Positions 19,074 through 29,861 of a DNA stretch of 32,866 nt are shown here, piece after piece (within the stretch, counting starts at the first letter, position 1; every line of letters starts with the position of its first letter). The position numbers were made by a program, and so were the translations under genes. Location: positions 71,276 through 104,141 of the forward strand of contig CAMLPV010000011.1 of assembly GCA_946482005.1 (NCBI GenBank), given 5' to 3'. Source of the stretch: an uncultured Gilliamella sp. GTDB lineage: Bacteria > Pseudomonadota > Gammaproteobacteria > Enterobacterales > Orbaceae. The notes under the pieces were generated by a model that was given only the letters and a program-made list of their open reading frames with translations, did not search any database and was not told the origin of the DNA.

Positions 19074-19492
19074 TGCAAGAAGTTATTATGCAAACCAAAC
19101 AACAATATAAAGCTTTTATTGATGAAGAAAATTGTATTGGCTGTGGCAAATGTATTCGCGTTTGCCCGACCGATGCCATTGTCGGCAGTAAACAAGTATT
19201 ACACACCATATTACCGCAGTTATGTACTTCGTGCAGTAATTGCATCAATACTTGCCCAACAGACTGTATTACATTAAGTACCTTAGGTACAGCGCTAAGT
19301 GAAAATGAAGAATTACAACTCACTGAGAAAAAACAGCAACGATTAAATTACAATCAACTTGTGCCACCAACCATACTATTTCCGCGCACAATGGCGGTTA
19401 ATCACAGTAACCAAACGAGTCAACAAGATCGTAAACAATCTATTGCTGATGCGATTGCCAGAGTTAAAGCCAAAAAAAACCTCGCTAAATAG
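19073..19492 (+). CDS. 2[4Fe-4S] ferredoxin resembling the RnfB/RsxB ferredoxin domain
   Basis: A 139-residue small iron-sulfur protein. Two classic cluster motifs are present, CIGCGKCIRVCP and CTSCSNCINTCP. The surrounding sequence (YKAFIDEENCIGC, CPTDAIVGSKQVLHTILPQLC, CPTDCITL) is very close to the ferredoxin domain of RnfB/RsxB but without its N-terminal anchor and Fe-S domain. A basic C-terminal tail (about 85-139, with QQDRKQSIADAIARVKAKK) has no cluster ligands. The start overlaps the fhs stop as TAATG; an ATG at 19088 is an alternative. Location next to fhs suggests electron transfer tied to formate or one-carbon metabolism, but its partner is unknown. It ends inside its own terminator. 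Confidence 0.88.
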   Translation: MQEVIMQTKQQYKAFIDEENCIGCGKCIRVCPTDAIVGSKQVLHTILPQLCTSCSNCINTCPTDCITLSTLGTALSENEELQLTEKKQQRLNYNQLVPPTILFPRTMAVNHSNQTSQQDRKQSIADAIARVKAKKNLAK

Positions 19493-19504
19493 CGAGGTTT
19501 TTTA
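19477..19504 (+). terminator. fhs-ferredoxin terminator that contains the stop codon
   Basis: Long stem AAAACCTCGCT/AGCGAGGTTTT with a short AAAT loop and a T-run. The ferredoxin stop TAG (19490-19492) falls at the loop. Confidence 0.9.
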
Positions 19505-19553
19505 TTCAGTAGTTATAACCTGTAATTGATTTATTATAGATTATTCACCAAGG

Positions 19554-21380
19554 TTAGTCTTTATTATTGTTTCTAAACGCACGTTTACGATCATTCTCAG
19601 TTAAATGACGTTTACGTAAACGGATAGACAGTGGCGTTACTTCCACTAATTCATCATCATCAATAAATTCTAACGCTTGTTCTAATGACATTTTGACTGG
19701 TGGTGAAAGTGTCGTTGCTTCATCAGTACCAGATGCACGCATATTAGTTAATTTTTTACCAGTTAAACAGTTAACGGTTAAATCATTTGAACGTGTATGA
19801 ATACCAATAATTTGACCTTCATAAACTTCAGCACCATGACCTAAGAATAATTTACCACGATCTTGCAAGCTATAAAGCGCATAAGCTAGTGCTTTACCGG
19901 TACCGTTTGAAATCATAACACCATTAATTCGTTGACCAATTTCGCCTGGGCGTACATCGTCATAATGACTAAAGGTAGAATAAAGCAAACCAGTACCTGA
20001 TGTCATCGTCATAAATTCAGTTCTAAAACCGATAAGACCACGGCTTGGAATAACATAATCTAAACGCACACGACCTTTACCATCCGGTAACATATTGGTT
20101 AGATCACCTTTACGTAAACCAAGTGCTTCCATCACAGAACCTTGATGTTGCTCTTCAATATCAAGAGTTACTTGTTCAAATGGCTCTTGTCTTTTACCGT
20201 CGATCTCTTTGAAGATTACTTTAGGTCGAGAAACCCCAAGTTCATAACCTTCACGGCGCATATTTTCAATTAATACGGATAAGTGTAATTCACCACGACC
20301 AGATACTCTAAATGCGTCAGGATCTGGCGTTTCTTCAACTCGAAGTGCCACATTATGTACAAGCTCTTTCTTCAAGCGCTCAAGGATTTGGCGAGAAGTT
20401 ACAAATTTACCTTCTTTACCCGCAAACGGTGAGCTATTAACATTAAAGAACATCGTAACAGTTGGTTCATCAACGGTTAATGGAGGTAGCGCTTCAACAC
20501 AACTGTTATCACAAATCGTGTCAGAAATACCTAACTCACCAAGACCAGTTAACGCAATAATATCGCCCGCTTCGGCAACTTCTGCTTCATAACGTTGTAA
20601 GCCTAAATGACCTAGTACTTGCCCAACTTTACCAGTACGTTTATTACCTTCACTATCAACAATAGTTACTTGTTGATTTGGTTTTACGCGACCACGTTTG
20701 ATTCGACCAATACCAATTACCCCAACATAATTATTGTAATCAAGTTGAGAAATTTGCATTTGGAATGGTCCATCTAAATCAACTTTTGGTGGCTCAACAT
20801 GTTTAACGATTGCTTCAAATAATGGCGTCATATCTTCAGCCATATCTTCATGATCTAAACCAGCGATCCCCATTAATGCAGAAGCATAAACAATAGGGAA
20901 ATCAAGCTGTTCGTCCGTTGCACCTAAATTTACAAACAGATCGAATACTTGATCAACAACCCAATCAGGACGAGCACCCGGACGGTCAACTTTATTAATA
21001 ACCACAATTGGTTTTAAACCATAAGCAAACGCTTTTTGCGTTACAAAACGGGTTTGAGGCATTGGTCCGTCCATCGCATCAACTAACAGTAATACTGAGT
21101 CGACCATTGACATAACACGTTCAACTTCACCACCAAAATCAGCATGGCCTGGGGTATCAACGATATTGATACGATAATCGTTCCAGTCAATTGCTGTATT
21201 TTTAGCTAAAATAGTAATACCACGCTCTTTTTCAAGCGCATTAGAATCCATTATACGTTCGTTGTCGTCACCACGCAGATTATCTAGCGTACCTGACTGT
21301 TTTAATAATTTATCAACCAAAGTTGTTTTACCATGGTCAACGTGCGCAATAATGGCAATATTTCTTAAATTTTCAATCAC
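19554..21380 (-). CDS. typA: Ribosome-associated GTPase TypA/BipA
   Basis: A 608-residue translational GTPase, full length. Starts with GTG ([21 protein letters not shown]). G motifs are AHVDHGKTT (12-20), the switch [14 protein letters not shown], and NKVD. Domains II, III and V and the family-specific C-terminal domain follow ([31 protein letters not shown], then [16 protein letters not shown]). It binds the 70S ribosome and helps 50S assembly, especially at low temperature or under stress. Minus-strand gene transcribed away from hemG. Nothing unusual. Confidence 0.97.
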   Translation of the reverse strand: MIENLRNIAIIAHVDHGKTTLVDKLLKQSGTLDNLRGDDNERIMDSNALEKERGITILAKNTAIDWNDYRINIVDTPGHADFGGEVERVMSMVDSVLLLVDAMDGPMPQTRFVTQKAFAYGLKPIVVINKVDRPGARPDWVVDQVFDLFVNLGATDEQLDFPIVYASALMGIAGLDHEDMAEDMTPLFEAIVKHVEPPKVDLDGPFQMQISQLDYNNYVGVIGIGRIKRGRVKPNQQVTIVDSEGNKRTGKVGQVLGHLGLQRYEAEVAEAGDIIALTGLGELGISDTICDNSCVEALPPLTVDEPTVTMFFNVNSSPFAGKEGKFVTSRQILERLKKELVHNVALRVEETPDPDAFRVSGRGELHLSVLIENMRREGYELGVSRPKVIFKEIDGKRQEPFEQVTLDIEEQHQGSVMEALGLRKGDLTNMLPDGKGRVRLDYVIPSRGLIGFRTEFMTMTSGTGLLYSTFSHYDDVRPGEIGQRINGVMISNGTGKALAYALYSLQDRGKLFLGHGAEVYEGQIIGIHTRSNDLTVNCLTGKKLTNMRASGTDEATTLSPPVKMSLEQALEFIDDDELVEVTPLSIRLRKRHLTENDRKRAFRNNNKD

Positions 21381-21535
21381 AATTAAAATCCCAATTAGGA
21401 GATAGATTCTTTAGGCGCGATATTGTACACCTTTTTAGCCCAAATGTTGATCTATATCACAAAGTTTATTTAAAAGAGCATTATCATTTGATAAAGTCAG
21501 AAAAATAATAATCTATTTTGACAAGAAGTTTCAGG

Positions 21536-22069
21536 TTAACTACACGTTTGAGTATAAAATAGTGCTGCAAATTGATCGACTTTAGCCCAATCAGTATATT
21601 CAATGATAGGTTTAGTCACATCTGTATCACCTTTACCTAACCACATAATGAAACGAACCATATTACGGTCAAACCAATTATATTTTGGGTAATAAAGGGC
21701 ACCCGCAAAAACGGCTTTAATGGTTGGTTGCCATGCAATTTTAGCTAAGAATTTTCTTGTATATGAATTCGTTTCAGGGGTATTTTTATGTGGCTTTCTG
21801 GCTACAACATTCACACCAAAAAAACCCGATCTCATTTTATTTAATTGCTGATAATTATCATCAATAAATTTTTTCATTACTTTACTATAAAATCCATAAC
21901 GAATAGAACAACCCAACAAAACGGCTTGGTACTTGGTAAGATCGATATTAGTACTAGGTAAAAGCTCAATCACATCACAATCACATTTACTGGCTAGTTG
22001 ATTTTCGATGCGCTGCATAATTTTAAATGTTTGCTTTTCGTGAGTAGTATAGAGTAATAAAACTTTCAT
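21536..22069 (-). CDS. hemG: Menaquinone-dependent protoporphyrinogen IX dehydrogenase
   Basis: A 177-residue flavodoxin-fold protein. The FMN phosphate loop is YTTHEKQTFKIM (about 7-18). The LLGCSIRYGFYSKVMKKFID and FFGVNVVARKPHKNTPETNSY segments are characteristic of HemG, the latter being the extra loop that distinguishes it from flavodoxins. The FAGALYYPKYNWFDRNMVRFIMW region is the membrane-associating part. It oxidises protoporphyrinogen IX to protoporphyrin IX with menaquinone as acceptor, late in haem synthesis, and works without oxygen. E. coli HemG has 181 residues. Ribosome site AGGAAA. Confidence 0.94.
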   Translation of the reverse strand: MKVLLLYTTHEKQTFKIMQRIENQLASKCDCDVIELLPSTNIDLTKYQAVLLGCSIRYGFYSKVMKKFIDDNYQQLNKMRSGFFGVNVVARKPHKNTPETNSYTRKFLAKIAWQPTIKAVFAGALYYPKYNWFDRNMVRFIMWLGKGDTDVTKPIIEYTDWAKVDQFAALFYTQTCS

Positions 22070-22673
22070 TTTTTAAATTTCCTATTAAAGGGTTTATACC
22101 TGCATCTTTTTATTTCATTTGATAGTAGTTAACTGATTATAAGGATTGCAAGCGTAAACTATTATATATAAACATTGAAAATTAATCAGTATTTTATCCG
22201 TAGTTATATCATCACAACTCAGTAAGTACGACTAACTTGACTCCCCTTTTTTGGAATTCATTATCTTTTTTGTTTAAAAAGTAGAATATAGATCGGAACA
22301 ATTTTCAATTGAGACATGGATTGAGATCATCGTCTGCTTAAGCGTTAACCAAGCATTTTAGATAAATCATAATAACTTTCTTATCGTGCTTATCATTTTT
22401 TATATAACTTTGGATAGATCTTAATGGAAACAACCTCCATTGCTTTTTTATTAGTCATCTAAATATTGCCTCTATTTTTATCGAAATTGAAATATCGACT
22501 TAACTCTCGAATCTATATTGATAATATTTTTTAGAATCTAATTTCACAATTAAGAAAGATAATAATAAAACTACATTTAACTTTTTTTATGATAAAAATT
22601 AATAAATTGTGGATGATTTAATAAAAAACTTTGATTATAGTATTATGCTAATTTAACCTGAGCGGAAATAAAT
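22070..22673. other. Non-coding spacer between hemG and glmU
   Basis: About 600 bp, AT-rich, with no ORF of supportable length on either strand. 22434-22460 has a weak terminator-like plus-strand structure (AATGGA, 7-nt loop, TCCATT, then GCTTTTTT). It must include the promoters for hemG (leftward) and glmU (rightward), but none is clear enough to call. Possibly a scar of a lost gene. Confidence 0.4.
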
Positions 22674-24059
22674 ATGGCAATTTCAACCCCAAAACTTAGT
22701 GCAATTATTTTGGCGGCAGGAAAAGGCACTCGGATGTATTCCAACCTTCCTAAAGTTTTACATAAAATCGGTGCTAAACCAATGCTTCAACATGTAATTG
22801 ATACAGTTGAACAACTTAACACCAATCGCATCAATATTGTTTACGGTCATGGTAAACAACAACTTGAAAATGCACTTAAAGATCAGCCTGTACAATTGGT
22901 CTATCAAGCTCAACAGCTTGGTACTGGGCATGCAGTACAACAAGCTATTCCCTATATTGAAGATGACGAAGATATCTTAATTTTATATGGTGATACTCCA
23001 CTTATATCACTAGCTACCCTACAAAATTTAATTGCGAGTAAACCCAAACAAGGTATTGCATTACTAACCGTTATACTTGATGACCCTACTGGTTATGGGC
23101 GTATTGAGCGAAAAGATGGCAAGGTTGTTGCGATTGTTGAGCAAAAAGATGCTTCACCAGAGCAGCAAAAAATTAATGAAGTTAATACTGGCATTATGTT
23201 GGTGACGGGCAAACTGTTAAAAAACTGGCTAGCGCGCTTAACCAATGATAACGCACAAAAAGAGTATTATTTGACTGATGTTATAGCTTTTGCTTATCAG
23301 GACGGATACGAGATATTGACCTCTCATCCAATAAAGCAATTTGAAGTTGAAGGTGTGAATAATCGATTACAGTTAGCCACATTAGAACGACACTATCAAC
23401 ATCAACAAATACAAAACTTATTGCTTGCTGGCGTCACACTGCTTGATCCTAACCGTTTTGATTTACGTGGCACACTAACCCATGGCAAAGATGTGATAAT
23501 TGATTGTAATGTCATTATTGAAGGTGATGTAAAACTGGGCAACAACGTTATTATTGGTGCGGGCTGTATCTTAAAAGATTGTCGTATTGATGATGATTCA
23601 ATTATCAGCCCATACAGCATAATTGAACATTCAACCATTGCACAGCAATGTACCATCGGGCCTTTCGCACGATTAAGACCTGGTTCAGAGCTTGACGAAC
23701 AAGTACACGTTGGCAATTTTGTTGAACTAAAAAAAGCGCACTTAGGTAAAGCAACCAAAGCAGGACACTTAAGCTATCTTGGCGATAGTGAAATCGGTAG
23801 CAATGTCAATATTGGTGCCGGCACTATTACCTGTAATTATGATGGTGCCAATAAATTTAAAACGATTATTGAAGATAATGTATTTGTGGGTTCAGATACC
23901 CAGCTCATTGCCCCTGTTAAAGTTGGTAAGGGTGCAACCATCGCAGCAGGCACCACTGTCACCAATAATGTTAATGATAACGAATTAGTCGTAAGCCGAG
24001 TTAGACAAAAGCAATTTAGTGGTTGGAAACGTCCAACCAAAATAAAAAACGAGGGATAA
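22674..24059 (+). CDS. glmU: Bifunctional GlcN-1-P acetyltransferase / GlcNAc-1-P uridylyltransferase
   Basis: A 461-residue enzyme making UDP-GlcNAc for peptidoglycan and LPS. The N-terminal pyrophosphorylase domain starts with [14 protein letters not shown] (8-21) and has the YGDTPLI site. Next comes the left-handed beta-helix, rich in hexapeptide repeats from about residue 250 ([25 protein letters not shown]). The acetyltransferase active region reads [23 protein letters not shown] and later [17 protein letters not shown]. The last helix KQFSGWKRP is normal. Only 3 bp separate it from glmS, so the two successive enzymes of amino-sugar supply share a transcript. Confidence 0.97.
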   Translation: MAISTPKLSAIILAAGKGTRMYSNLPKVLHKIGAKPMLQHVIDTVEQLNTNRINIVYGHGKQQLENALKDQPVQLVYQAQQLGTGHAVQQAIPYIEDDEDILILYGDTPLISLATLQNLIASKPKQGIALLTVILDDPTGYGRIERKDGKVVAIVEQKDASPEQQKINEVNTGIMLVTGKLLKNWLARLTNDNAQKEYYLTDVIAFAYQDGYEILTSHPIKQFEVEGVNNRLQLATLERHYQHQQIQNLLLAGVTLLDPNRFDLRGTLTHGKDVIIDCNVIIEGDVKLGNNVIIGAGCILKDCRIDDDSIISPYSIIEHSTIAQQCTIGPFARLRPGSELDEQVHVGNFVELKKAHLGKATKAGHLSYLGDSEIGSNVNIGAGTITCNYDGANKFKTIIEDNVFVGSDTQLIAPVKVGKGATIAAGTTVTNNVNDNELVVSRVRQKQFSGWKRPTKIKNEG

Positions 24060-24062
24060 ACT

Positions 24063-25895
24063 ATGTGTGGTATTGTGGGCGCTATCGCCAAGCGTGATGT
24101 AGCAGAAATATTATTAGAAGGTTTAAAACGATTAGAGTATCGAGGTTATGATTCTGCGGGACTTGCTATTATTTCTCCAAAAGGTGAACTGCAACGCATT
24201 CGTCGTGTTGGCAAAGTTCAAGCTTTGAAAGATGCTGTGGAATCGCACCCACTGAAAGGTTCAATCGGTATTGCTCACACCCGCTGGGCAACACATGGTG
24301 AACCAGCCGAACATAATGCCCATCCACATGTTTCTGGATTTATTACTGTGGTGCATAACGGTATTATTGAAAACTTCGAAACATTACGAGAACAACTCAT
24401 CGCTAAAGGTTATCAATTCCGTTCTGAAACCGATACTGAAGTTATTGCTCATCTAATTCATGACATCATTGCCACTGAAGATTGCTCATTATTTGAAGCT
24501 GTACAAAAAGCCATACCACAACTGCGTGGAGCTTATGGTACGGTGATAATGGACACTCGCAATCCTGATATATTAGTCGCTGCACGTTCAGGTAGCCCAT
24601 TAGTCATTGGTTGTGGTATGGGCGAAAATTTCATTGCCTCAGATCAGCTTGCATTACTTCCTGTAACACGTCAATTTATCTTTTTGGAAGAAGGTGATAT
24701 TGCCCTCATTAGTCATCGTACAATCACAATTTTAGATAAAAACTATCAGCAAGTCACCCGCCCTCGTATTGAATCCGATGCCAGATACGATGCGGGTAGC
24801 AAAGCAGGTTACAACCACTATATGCAAAAAGAGATCTACGAACAACCTAATGCCATAAAAAATACCCTTGAAGGTCGTATGGCACATGGCAAAGTGGATT
24901 TATCAGAACTCGGAGAACATGCCGAAAATATTTTAAAGCAGGTAGAACATATACAAATTGTCGCATGTGGCACTGCTTATAATGCAGGTATGGTTGCTCG
25001 CTATTGGTTTGAGGCATTAGCAGGTATTCCTTGTGATGTCGAAATAGCTTCAGAATTCCGTTATCGCAACCCAGCACGTCGAAAAAATAGCTTATTTATC
25101 ACATTATCGCAATCAGGCGAAACTGCTGACACTTTAGCTGCGCTAAGGCTAGCGAAAGAAAACAACTACCTAAGTACACTCGCGGTTTGTAATGTGGCAG
25201 CCTCAACGCTTGTACGTGAAGCTGAATTGGTACTATTAACTAAAGCTGGGGTAGAAATAGGCGTTGCATCCACAAAAGCATTTACGACTCAATTAACGGT
25301 ACTGCTGTTATTAGTTGCCAAATTAGGGCGCCTAAATGACATGGCAGAAAGCACCGAGCAAGCCATTATACACGCCTTACAGACCTTACCAAATCGTATT
25401 GAACAAGTATTAATGTGTGAACCGCAAATTAAAAAACTAGCAAGCCATTTTGTTAATAAGCATCACACCCTATTTTTAGGACGAGGCGACCAATACCCAA
25501 TCGCCATGGAAGCATCACTAAAACTAAAAGAAATCTCATACATTCATGCCGAAGCCTATGCTGCTGGTGAACTCAAGCACGGCCCTTTAGCATTAATTGA
25601 TGCAGATATGCCAGTAATCGTTATGGCACCCACTAATGAAATGTTAGAAAAACTAAAATCCAACATTGAAGAAGTTCGTGCCCGCGGCGGTCAACTTTAT
25701 GTATTTGCTGAGCAAGATGCAGGTTTCGTCAGCGACGATACCATGCATATCATCAATTTACCTCATATTGAACAGATCACTGCGCCAATCTACTACACGG
25801 TGCCAACCCAATTACTGGCTTACCATGTTGCATTAATCAAAGGCACAGACGTCGACCAACCAAGAAATCTAGCAAAATCGGTAACGGTTGAGTAA
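24063..25895 (+). CDS. glmS: Glutamine:fructose-6-phosphate aminotransferase (isomerising)
   Basis: A 610-residue enzyme giving glucosamine-6-phosphate from fructose-6-phosphate and glutamine. The N-terminal nucleophile Cys2 follows the initiator Met in [12 protein letters not shown]. The Ntn glutaminase domain includes [23 protein letters not shown] and [12 protein letters not shown] segments. Two SIS domains follow, with [20 protein letters not shown] and [28 protein letters not shown]. The C-terminal tail LAKSVTVE is the conserved ammonia-channel end. Codons and length are standard. Coupled to glmU by a 3-bp gap. There is no glmS ribozyme, as expected in this group; a GlmZ-type sRNA control cannot be judged here. 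Confidence 0.97.
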   Translation: MCGIVGAIAKRDVAEILLEGLKRLEYRGYDSAGLAIISPKGELQRIRRVGKVQALKDAVESHPLKGSIGIAHTRWATHGEPAEHNAHPHVSGFITVVHNGIIENFETLREQLIAKGYQFRSETDTEVIAHLIHDIIATEDCSLFEAVQKAIPQLRGAYGTVIMDTRNPDILVAARSGSPLVIGCGMGENFIASDQLALLPVTRQFIFLEEGDIALISHRTITILDKNYQQVTRPRIESDARYDAGSKAGYNHYMQKEIYEQPNAIKNTLEGRMAHGKVDLSELGEHAENILKQVEHIQIVACGTAYNAGMVARYWFEALAGIPCDVEIASEFRYRNPARRKNSLFITLSQSGETADTLAALRLAKENNYLSTLAVCNVAASTLVREAELVLLTKAGVEIGVASTKAFTTQLTVLLLLVAKLGRLNDMAESTEQAIIHALQTLPNRIEQVLMCEPQIKKLASHFVNKHHTLFLGRGDQYPIAMEASLKLKEISYIHAEAYAAGELKHGPLALIDADMPVIVMAPTNEMLEKLKSNIEEVRARGGQLYVFAEQDAGFVSDDTMHIINLPHIEQITAPIYYTVPTQLLAYHVALIKGTDVDQPRNLAKSVTVE

Positions 25896-25901
25896 AACCA
25901 A

Positions 25902-25943
25902 ACCCATGATAGTTAAGCCCATAATGGCTTAATTATTATGGGT
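25902..25943 (+). other. Long hairpin in the glmUS 3' region, without a T-run
   Basis: Nested stems ACCCAT/ATGGGT (25902-25907 with 25938-25943) and TTAAGCC/GGCTTAA (within 25912-25932). No U tract follows, so it is not a standard terminator. It may be a 3'-end stabiliser or a Rho-linked end. Confidence 0.5.
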
Positions 25944-26032
25944 AATCATCCATTAAAATCAAACAAACATCTAAAATCATTAGTATAAAATTTATACCAA
26001 ACTTCCCTAAAAGCATTTAACTGCTTTATAAG

Positions 26033-26048
26033 TGTGATCTAAATCACA
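26033..26048. promoter_or_regulatory. Upstream CRP-cAMP box of the mtl operon
   Basis: TGTGA-N6-TCACA, perfect in both halves. Its centre lies 44 bp (about four helical turns) upstream of the second box, near -105.5 relative to the predicted start. Confidence 0.82.
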
Positions 26049-26076
26049 AAATCAGAAAATACCCCACCTTTTGAAG

Positions 26077-26092
26077 TGTGATAAAGGTCACA
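26077..26092. promoter_or_regulatory. Proximal CRP-cAMP box of the mtl operon
   Basis: TGTGA-N6-TCACA, perfect. With the TACAAT -10 at 26134-26139 and a start near 26146, its centre is at -61.5, the class I position. The -35 region is poor, as expected for a CRP-dependent promoter. Confidence 0.85.
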
Positions 26093-26133
26093 TTTACTAA
26101 TTTTTTCAGATGAATCTGGTTAATAAATGCCTC

Positions 26134-26139
26134 TACAAT
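26134..26139 (+). promoter_or_regulatory. mtlA -10 box
   Basis: TACAAT, 45 bp before the mtlA ATG, with no good -35. Placed mainly from its exact class I spacing to the CRP box. Confidence 0.5.
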
Positions 26140-26183
26140 AACAGCATTATGATTATATCAATCAACAAGGAAAGATTAATTTT

Positions 26184-28058
26184 ATGACAACATCAAACAT
26201 TAAATTAAAGGTCCAAAACTTTGGGCGATTCTTAAGTAATATGGTGATGCCTAATATCGGGGCTTTTATTGCTTGGGGATTTATTACCGCAATTTTTATT
26301 CCAACAGGTTGGTATCCTAATGAAAATGTTGCCAAACTTGTTGCCCCAATGATTACGTATTTATTACCACTATTAATTGGATACAGTGGCGGTAAATTAG
26401 TTCATGGCGAACGCGGGGGCGTTGTTGGCGCCATAACGACCATGGGGGTGGTTGTTGGTGCATCAATTCCAATGTTCTTAGGCGCAATGATTGTTGGTCC
26501 ATTAGGTGGCTGGATGATTAAACAATTTGATAAAGCCGTAGACGGTAAAATCAAAAGTGGCTTTGAAATGTTAGTAAATAATTTTTCAGCGGGTATTATC
26601 GGTATGCTCCTTGCTTTACTATCATTCTTTGCCATTGGACCTTCAGTAGTTGTTGCATCTAGTGTACTGGCGAGTGGCGTTGACTTTATGGTACAACATA
26701 ATTTATTACCACTTACCTCTATTATTGTTGAACCAGCAAAAATTTTGTTTTTAAATAATGCAATTAACCATGGTATATTTTCACCACTTGGTATTCAACA
26801 AGCAGCCGAGCATGCACAATCCATTTTCTTTTTAATTGAAGCGAATCCTGGACCAGGCTTGGGATTATTACTTGCCTATATGTTTTTTGGTAAAGGTGCG
26901 GCAAAAGGTTCAGCAAGTGGCGCGGCAATCATTCACTTCTTTGGTGGTATTCACGAAATTTATTTCCCATATGTGTTAATGAATCCTCGTTTAATTATTG
27001 CCATGATTTTAGGTGGGATGACGGGAGTATTTACACTTACCCTTTTTGGTTCTGGCCTAAGTTCACCCGCTTCACCTGGTTCAATTATTGCCATATTAGC
27101 GGTGACTCCTAAAGCTTCAATGCTTGGTGTAAGTATCTCAGTTATAGCCGCAGCAACGGTATCATTCCTTGTCTCAGTAGTATTATTAAAAACAACTAAA
27201 AATGCAGATAAAAGTTTTGAAGATGCGCAATCAGATGTTATAGCAATGAAAGACGAATCCAAAGGATTAAAAACAGAAACGTTTAATCTTGGTAACGTAA
27301 CAAAAATTGTTGTCGCGTGCGATGCAGGAATGGGATCAAGTGCAATGGGGGCGGGTGTATTGCGTAAAAAAGTACAAGATGCCAACCTAAATATTAATGT
27401 TATCAACCTTGCAATCAACAATCTAACTTCCGATGCCGATATTGTTATTACTCATAAAGATTTAACTCAACGAGCCAAACAATATGCACCAAATGCCCAT
27501 CACATCTCATTAACTAATTTCTTAGATAGTGATTTATATAGCCAACTTGTGAACGAATTGGTTGCAGCACAAGACGTTAGCAATACGAATCATAGTAATA
27601 TTGCAACATCAACAGATAGTAACCAACCGTTGTTTAAATTAACAGAAAAGGATATCTTTTTAGGATTAACGGCTCAAAACAAAGAAGAAGCAATCCGTTT
27701 TGCTGGACAAAAATTAGTGGATAACGGCTATGTTAAACCCGTGTATATTGAAGCAATGCTCGAACGTGAAAGGCTAACATCAACCTATCTTGGTGAATCC
27801 ATTGCTGTACCCCATGGCACAATTGAAGCCAAAGAAAGTGTAATCAATACGGGTATTGTCTTTTGCCAATATCCAGCAGGGGTAGAATTTGGTGAAGAAG
27901 CGGATGACAAAGCCAAAATCGTTATCGGAATTGCTGCTCGCAATAACGAACATTTAGATGTAATAGCCAAATTAACTAACGCGTTGGATGATCCAAACAT
28001 TATTGCCAAACTATCAAGCACAACCCACTTTGATGAAGTGTTAGCAATATTAAGTTAA
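26184..28058 (+). CDS. mtlA: Mannitol-specific PTS enzyme IICBA
   Basis: A 624-residue fused permease (E. coli 637). The membrane IIC domain covers about 1-340 (for example MVMPNIGAFIAWGFITAIFIPTGW and SASGAAIIHFFGGIHEIYFPY, with the GIHE motif). A linker leads to the IIB domain with phosphocysteine Cys379 in VVACDAGMGSSAMGAG. A second linker rich in Asn/Ser leads to the IIA domain, with phosphohistidine His544 in SIAVPHGTIEAK. The protein takes up and phosphorylates mannitol to mannitol-1-phosphate using HPr. First gene of mtlADR, under two perfect CRP boxes, so glucose-type repression is expected. Confidence 0.97.
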   Translation: MTTSNIKLKVQNFGRFLSNMVMPNIGAFIAWGFITAIFIPTGWYPNENVAKLVAPMITYLLPLLIGYSGGKLVHGERGGVVGAITTMGVVVGASIPMFLGAMIVGPLGGWMIKQFDKAVDGKIKSGFEMLVNNFSAGIIGMLLALLSFFAIGPSVVVASSVLASGVDFMVQHNLLPLTSIIVEPAKILFLNNAINHGIFSPLGIQQAAEHAQSIFFLIEANPGPGLGLLLAYMFFGKGAAKGSASGAAIIHFFGGIHEIYFPYVLMNPRLIIAMILGGMTGVFTLTLFGSGLSSPASPGSIIAILAVTPKASMLGVSISVIAAATVSFLVSVVLLKTTKNADKSFEDAQSDVIAMKDESKGLKTETFNLGNVTKIVVACDAGMGSSAMGAGVLRKKVQDANLNINVINLAINNLTSDADIVITHKDLTQRAKQYAPNAHHISLTNFLDSDLYSQLVNELVAAQDVSNTNHSNIATSTDSNQPLFKLTEKDIFLGLTAQNKEEAIRFAGQKLVDNGYVKPVYIEAMLERERLTSTYLGESIAVPHGTIEAKESVINTGIVFCQYPAGVEFGEEADDKAKIVIGIAARNNEHLDVIAKLTNALDDPNIIAKLSSTTHFDEVLAILS

Positions 28059-28074
28059 ATATTACATCACAATG

Positions 28075-28100
28075 ACTTCCCCGCTCTACTGCGGGAAAGT
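28075..28100 (+). other. Intercistronic hairpin between mtlA and mtlD
   Basis: 10-bp stem with one mismatch (ACTTCCCCGC, loop TCTACT, GCGGGAAAGT) with only a weak T-stretch after it. It probably stabilises the mtlA mRNA or partly attenuates transcription into mtlD-mtlR. Confidence 0.6.
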
Positions 28101-28141
28101 TGTTTAATTAATTACATTCAATAAAAATTAAAGGTAAAAAA

Positions 28142-29302
28142 ATGCAAGCATTACATTTTGGCGCTGGCAACATTGGGCGCGGATTTATCGGTAAACTATT
28201 ATCAGATGCAGGTGTTCATGTAACGTTTGCTGATGTTAACGAGCAAGTGATTAACGAAATCGCTAAACGTCACCAGTACCCGGTTAATGTAGTAGGCGAA
28301 CAATCAACCACCGAAATCGTCCACAATGTTGACGCTATTAATAGCTCATCAAACGAAGTAAGTGACTATATTGCGAAAGTCGATTTAGTGACTACCGCAG
28401 TAGGTCCACAGATTTTAGCTCGCATTGCTGAAAATATAGCAAAGGGATTAATTGCAAGGCATCAGCAAGCCAACACTGCCCCTCTTAACATCATCGCTTG
28501 TGAAAACATGGTACGAGGAACCAGCCAATTTAAACAAGAAATATTTAAATATATACCTCATGAACTCCACCAATGGATGAACAATCATATAGGCTTTGTT
28601 GATTCAGCCGTTGACCGCATCGTACCACCGGCAACCTCTAAAACAGGGGATATATTAGAAGTCACAGTTGAAACATTTTCCGAATGGATTGTCTATAAAA
28701 ATCAATTTATTGGTGATATTCCACAAATCAAAGGTATGGAACCAGTTGATAACTTAATGGCATTTGTCGAACGTAAATTATTTACCTTAAACACAGGTCA
28801 TGCCATTACCGCTTATTTAGGATTTTACAATAACATTGCGACCATCCGCGATGCTATTTTAGTTGATAGCATTCGCGCAGTTGTACAAGGAGCCATGCAG
28901 GAAAGCGGTCAAGTACTGATAAAACGTTACAATTTTGACCCAGCTAAACATCAAGCTTATATTGAAAAGATCCTCACACGCTTTGAAAATCCATATCTCC
29001 ATGATGATACGGCTCGTGTAGGTCGTCAACCCATTCGCAAATTAGGATCTGGCGATCGATTAGTGAAACCGTTACTTGGCACATTTGAGTATGAACTAAA
29101 GAATAGTAATTTGCTTATCGGCATTGCTGCAGCCTTAAATTATCGCAATGATGACGACGATCAAGCCTCCGACCTAACCCAACAAATTAGCAACAAAGGG
29201 GTAGTTCAAACATTTTGTGATATTTCTGGTATTGAAAGCAATAATCCTATTGTTAGTCAGATTGAACAACTTTATACTGCAATGCAAAATCATCAATATT
29301 AA
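28142..29302 (+). CDS. mtlD: Mannitol-1-phosphate 5-dehydrogenase
   Basis: A 386-residue NAD-dependent dehydrogenase (E. coli 382) turning mannitol-1-phosphate into fructose-6-phosphate. The N-terminal Rossmann motif is [18 protein letters not shown] (3-20). [14 protein letters not shown] and the catalytic-helix region [19 protein letters not shown] match polyol dehydrogenases of this family. The C-terminal helical domain is complete. It acts on the product of MtlA, and its own product enters glycolysis or GlmS. A 7-bp gap to mtlR shows a shared transcript. Confidence 0.96.
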   Translation: MQALHFGAGNIGRGFIGKLLSDAGVHVTFADVNEQVINEIAKRHQYPVNVVGEQSTTEIVHNVDAINSSSNEVSDYIAKVDLVTTAVGPQILARIAENIAKGLIARHQQANTAPLNIIACENMVRGTSQFKQEIFKYIPHELHQWMNNHIGFVDSAVDRIVPPATSKTGDILEVTVETFSEWIVYKNQFIGDIPQIKGMEPVDNLMAFVERKLFTLNTGHAITAYLGFYNNIATIRDAILVDSIRAVVQGAMQESGQVLIKRYNFDPAKHQAYIEKILTRFENPYLHDDTARVGRQPIRKLGSGDRLVKPLLGTFEYELKNSNLLIGIAAALNYRNDDDDQASDLTQQISNKGVVQTFCDISGIESNNPIVSQIEQLYTAMQNHQY

Positions 29303-29309
29303 TTAGCCG

Positions 29310-29861
29310 ATGCTAGAATCGATATTAGCAGAAGATACAATACTTGAAAAACTTAACCAGCAAGCTGATATACACAGCTTGTTGGCTGAAGCTATAAAAA
29401 TGATTAATCACAGTGTTAATCAATTAATTATAAAAGTATTTCGTAAAGAACCACACGCCATAAAATTTGTCATACCATCACTAATTGGTAAAAATGGCCC
29501 ACTCAATGATACATCCGTGTGCTTAAAATTACTTTATGCGCTAGGCATCATAACGCGCGAGGAGTATGAAGATATCGAGCTATTAATTGCCATTTTAGAT
29601 GAACTTGACCATGACGATAAAAAATACTCCTATCTCGACGATGAAATATTAGGTCCGATTAGTCTATTACATGATATGGTATTACCGCCTAATTGGGATT
29701 CACACCATCAAAAAGCCAAAGAGTCAGGTATTGTCGACACATTAAAATTATCCATGTATCAAAATCGTTATCAACAAATGATACGCTCAGCATTGATTAT
29801 TGCCATTACGGATCTGACAGTCAGAATTATTAATAAGCAGAATATTAACTATTTTCCTTAA
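29310..29861 (+). CDS. mtlR: Mannitol operon repressor MtlR
   Basis: A 183-residue, all-helical protein of the MtlR/YggD family (E. coli MtlR 195). Family segments are LLAEAIKMINHSVNQL, FVIPSLIGKNGPLNDTSVCLKLLYALGIITREEYEDIELL and LGPISLLHDM. It lowers mtl expression, although the family has no classic DNA-binding motif and may work through partners such as HPr. The last gene of mtlADR. The N-terminus is slightly short but includes the conserved core. Confidence 0.92.
   Translation: MLESILAEDTILEKLNQQADIHSLLAEAIKMINHSVNQLIIKVFRKEPHAIKFVIPSLIGKNGPLNDTSVCLKLLYALGIITREEYEDIELLIAILDELDHDDKKYSYLDDEILGPISLLHDMVLPPNWDSHHQKAKESGIVDTLKLSMYQNRYQQMIRSALIIAITDLTVRIINKQNINYFP

Noticed and set aside
23402..24091. 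Antisense open frames within glmU
   Set aside because: Shadow frames of the hexapeptide-repeat region; no independent support.
26402..27421. Long open frames antisense to mtlA
   Set aside because: Their residues (Pro/Ile/Ala-rich, no family pattern) are the complement of well conserved mtlA codons; no ribosome sites.
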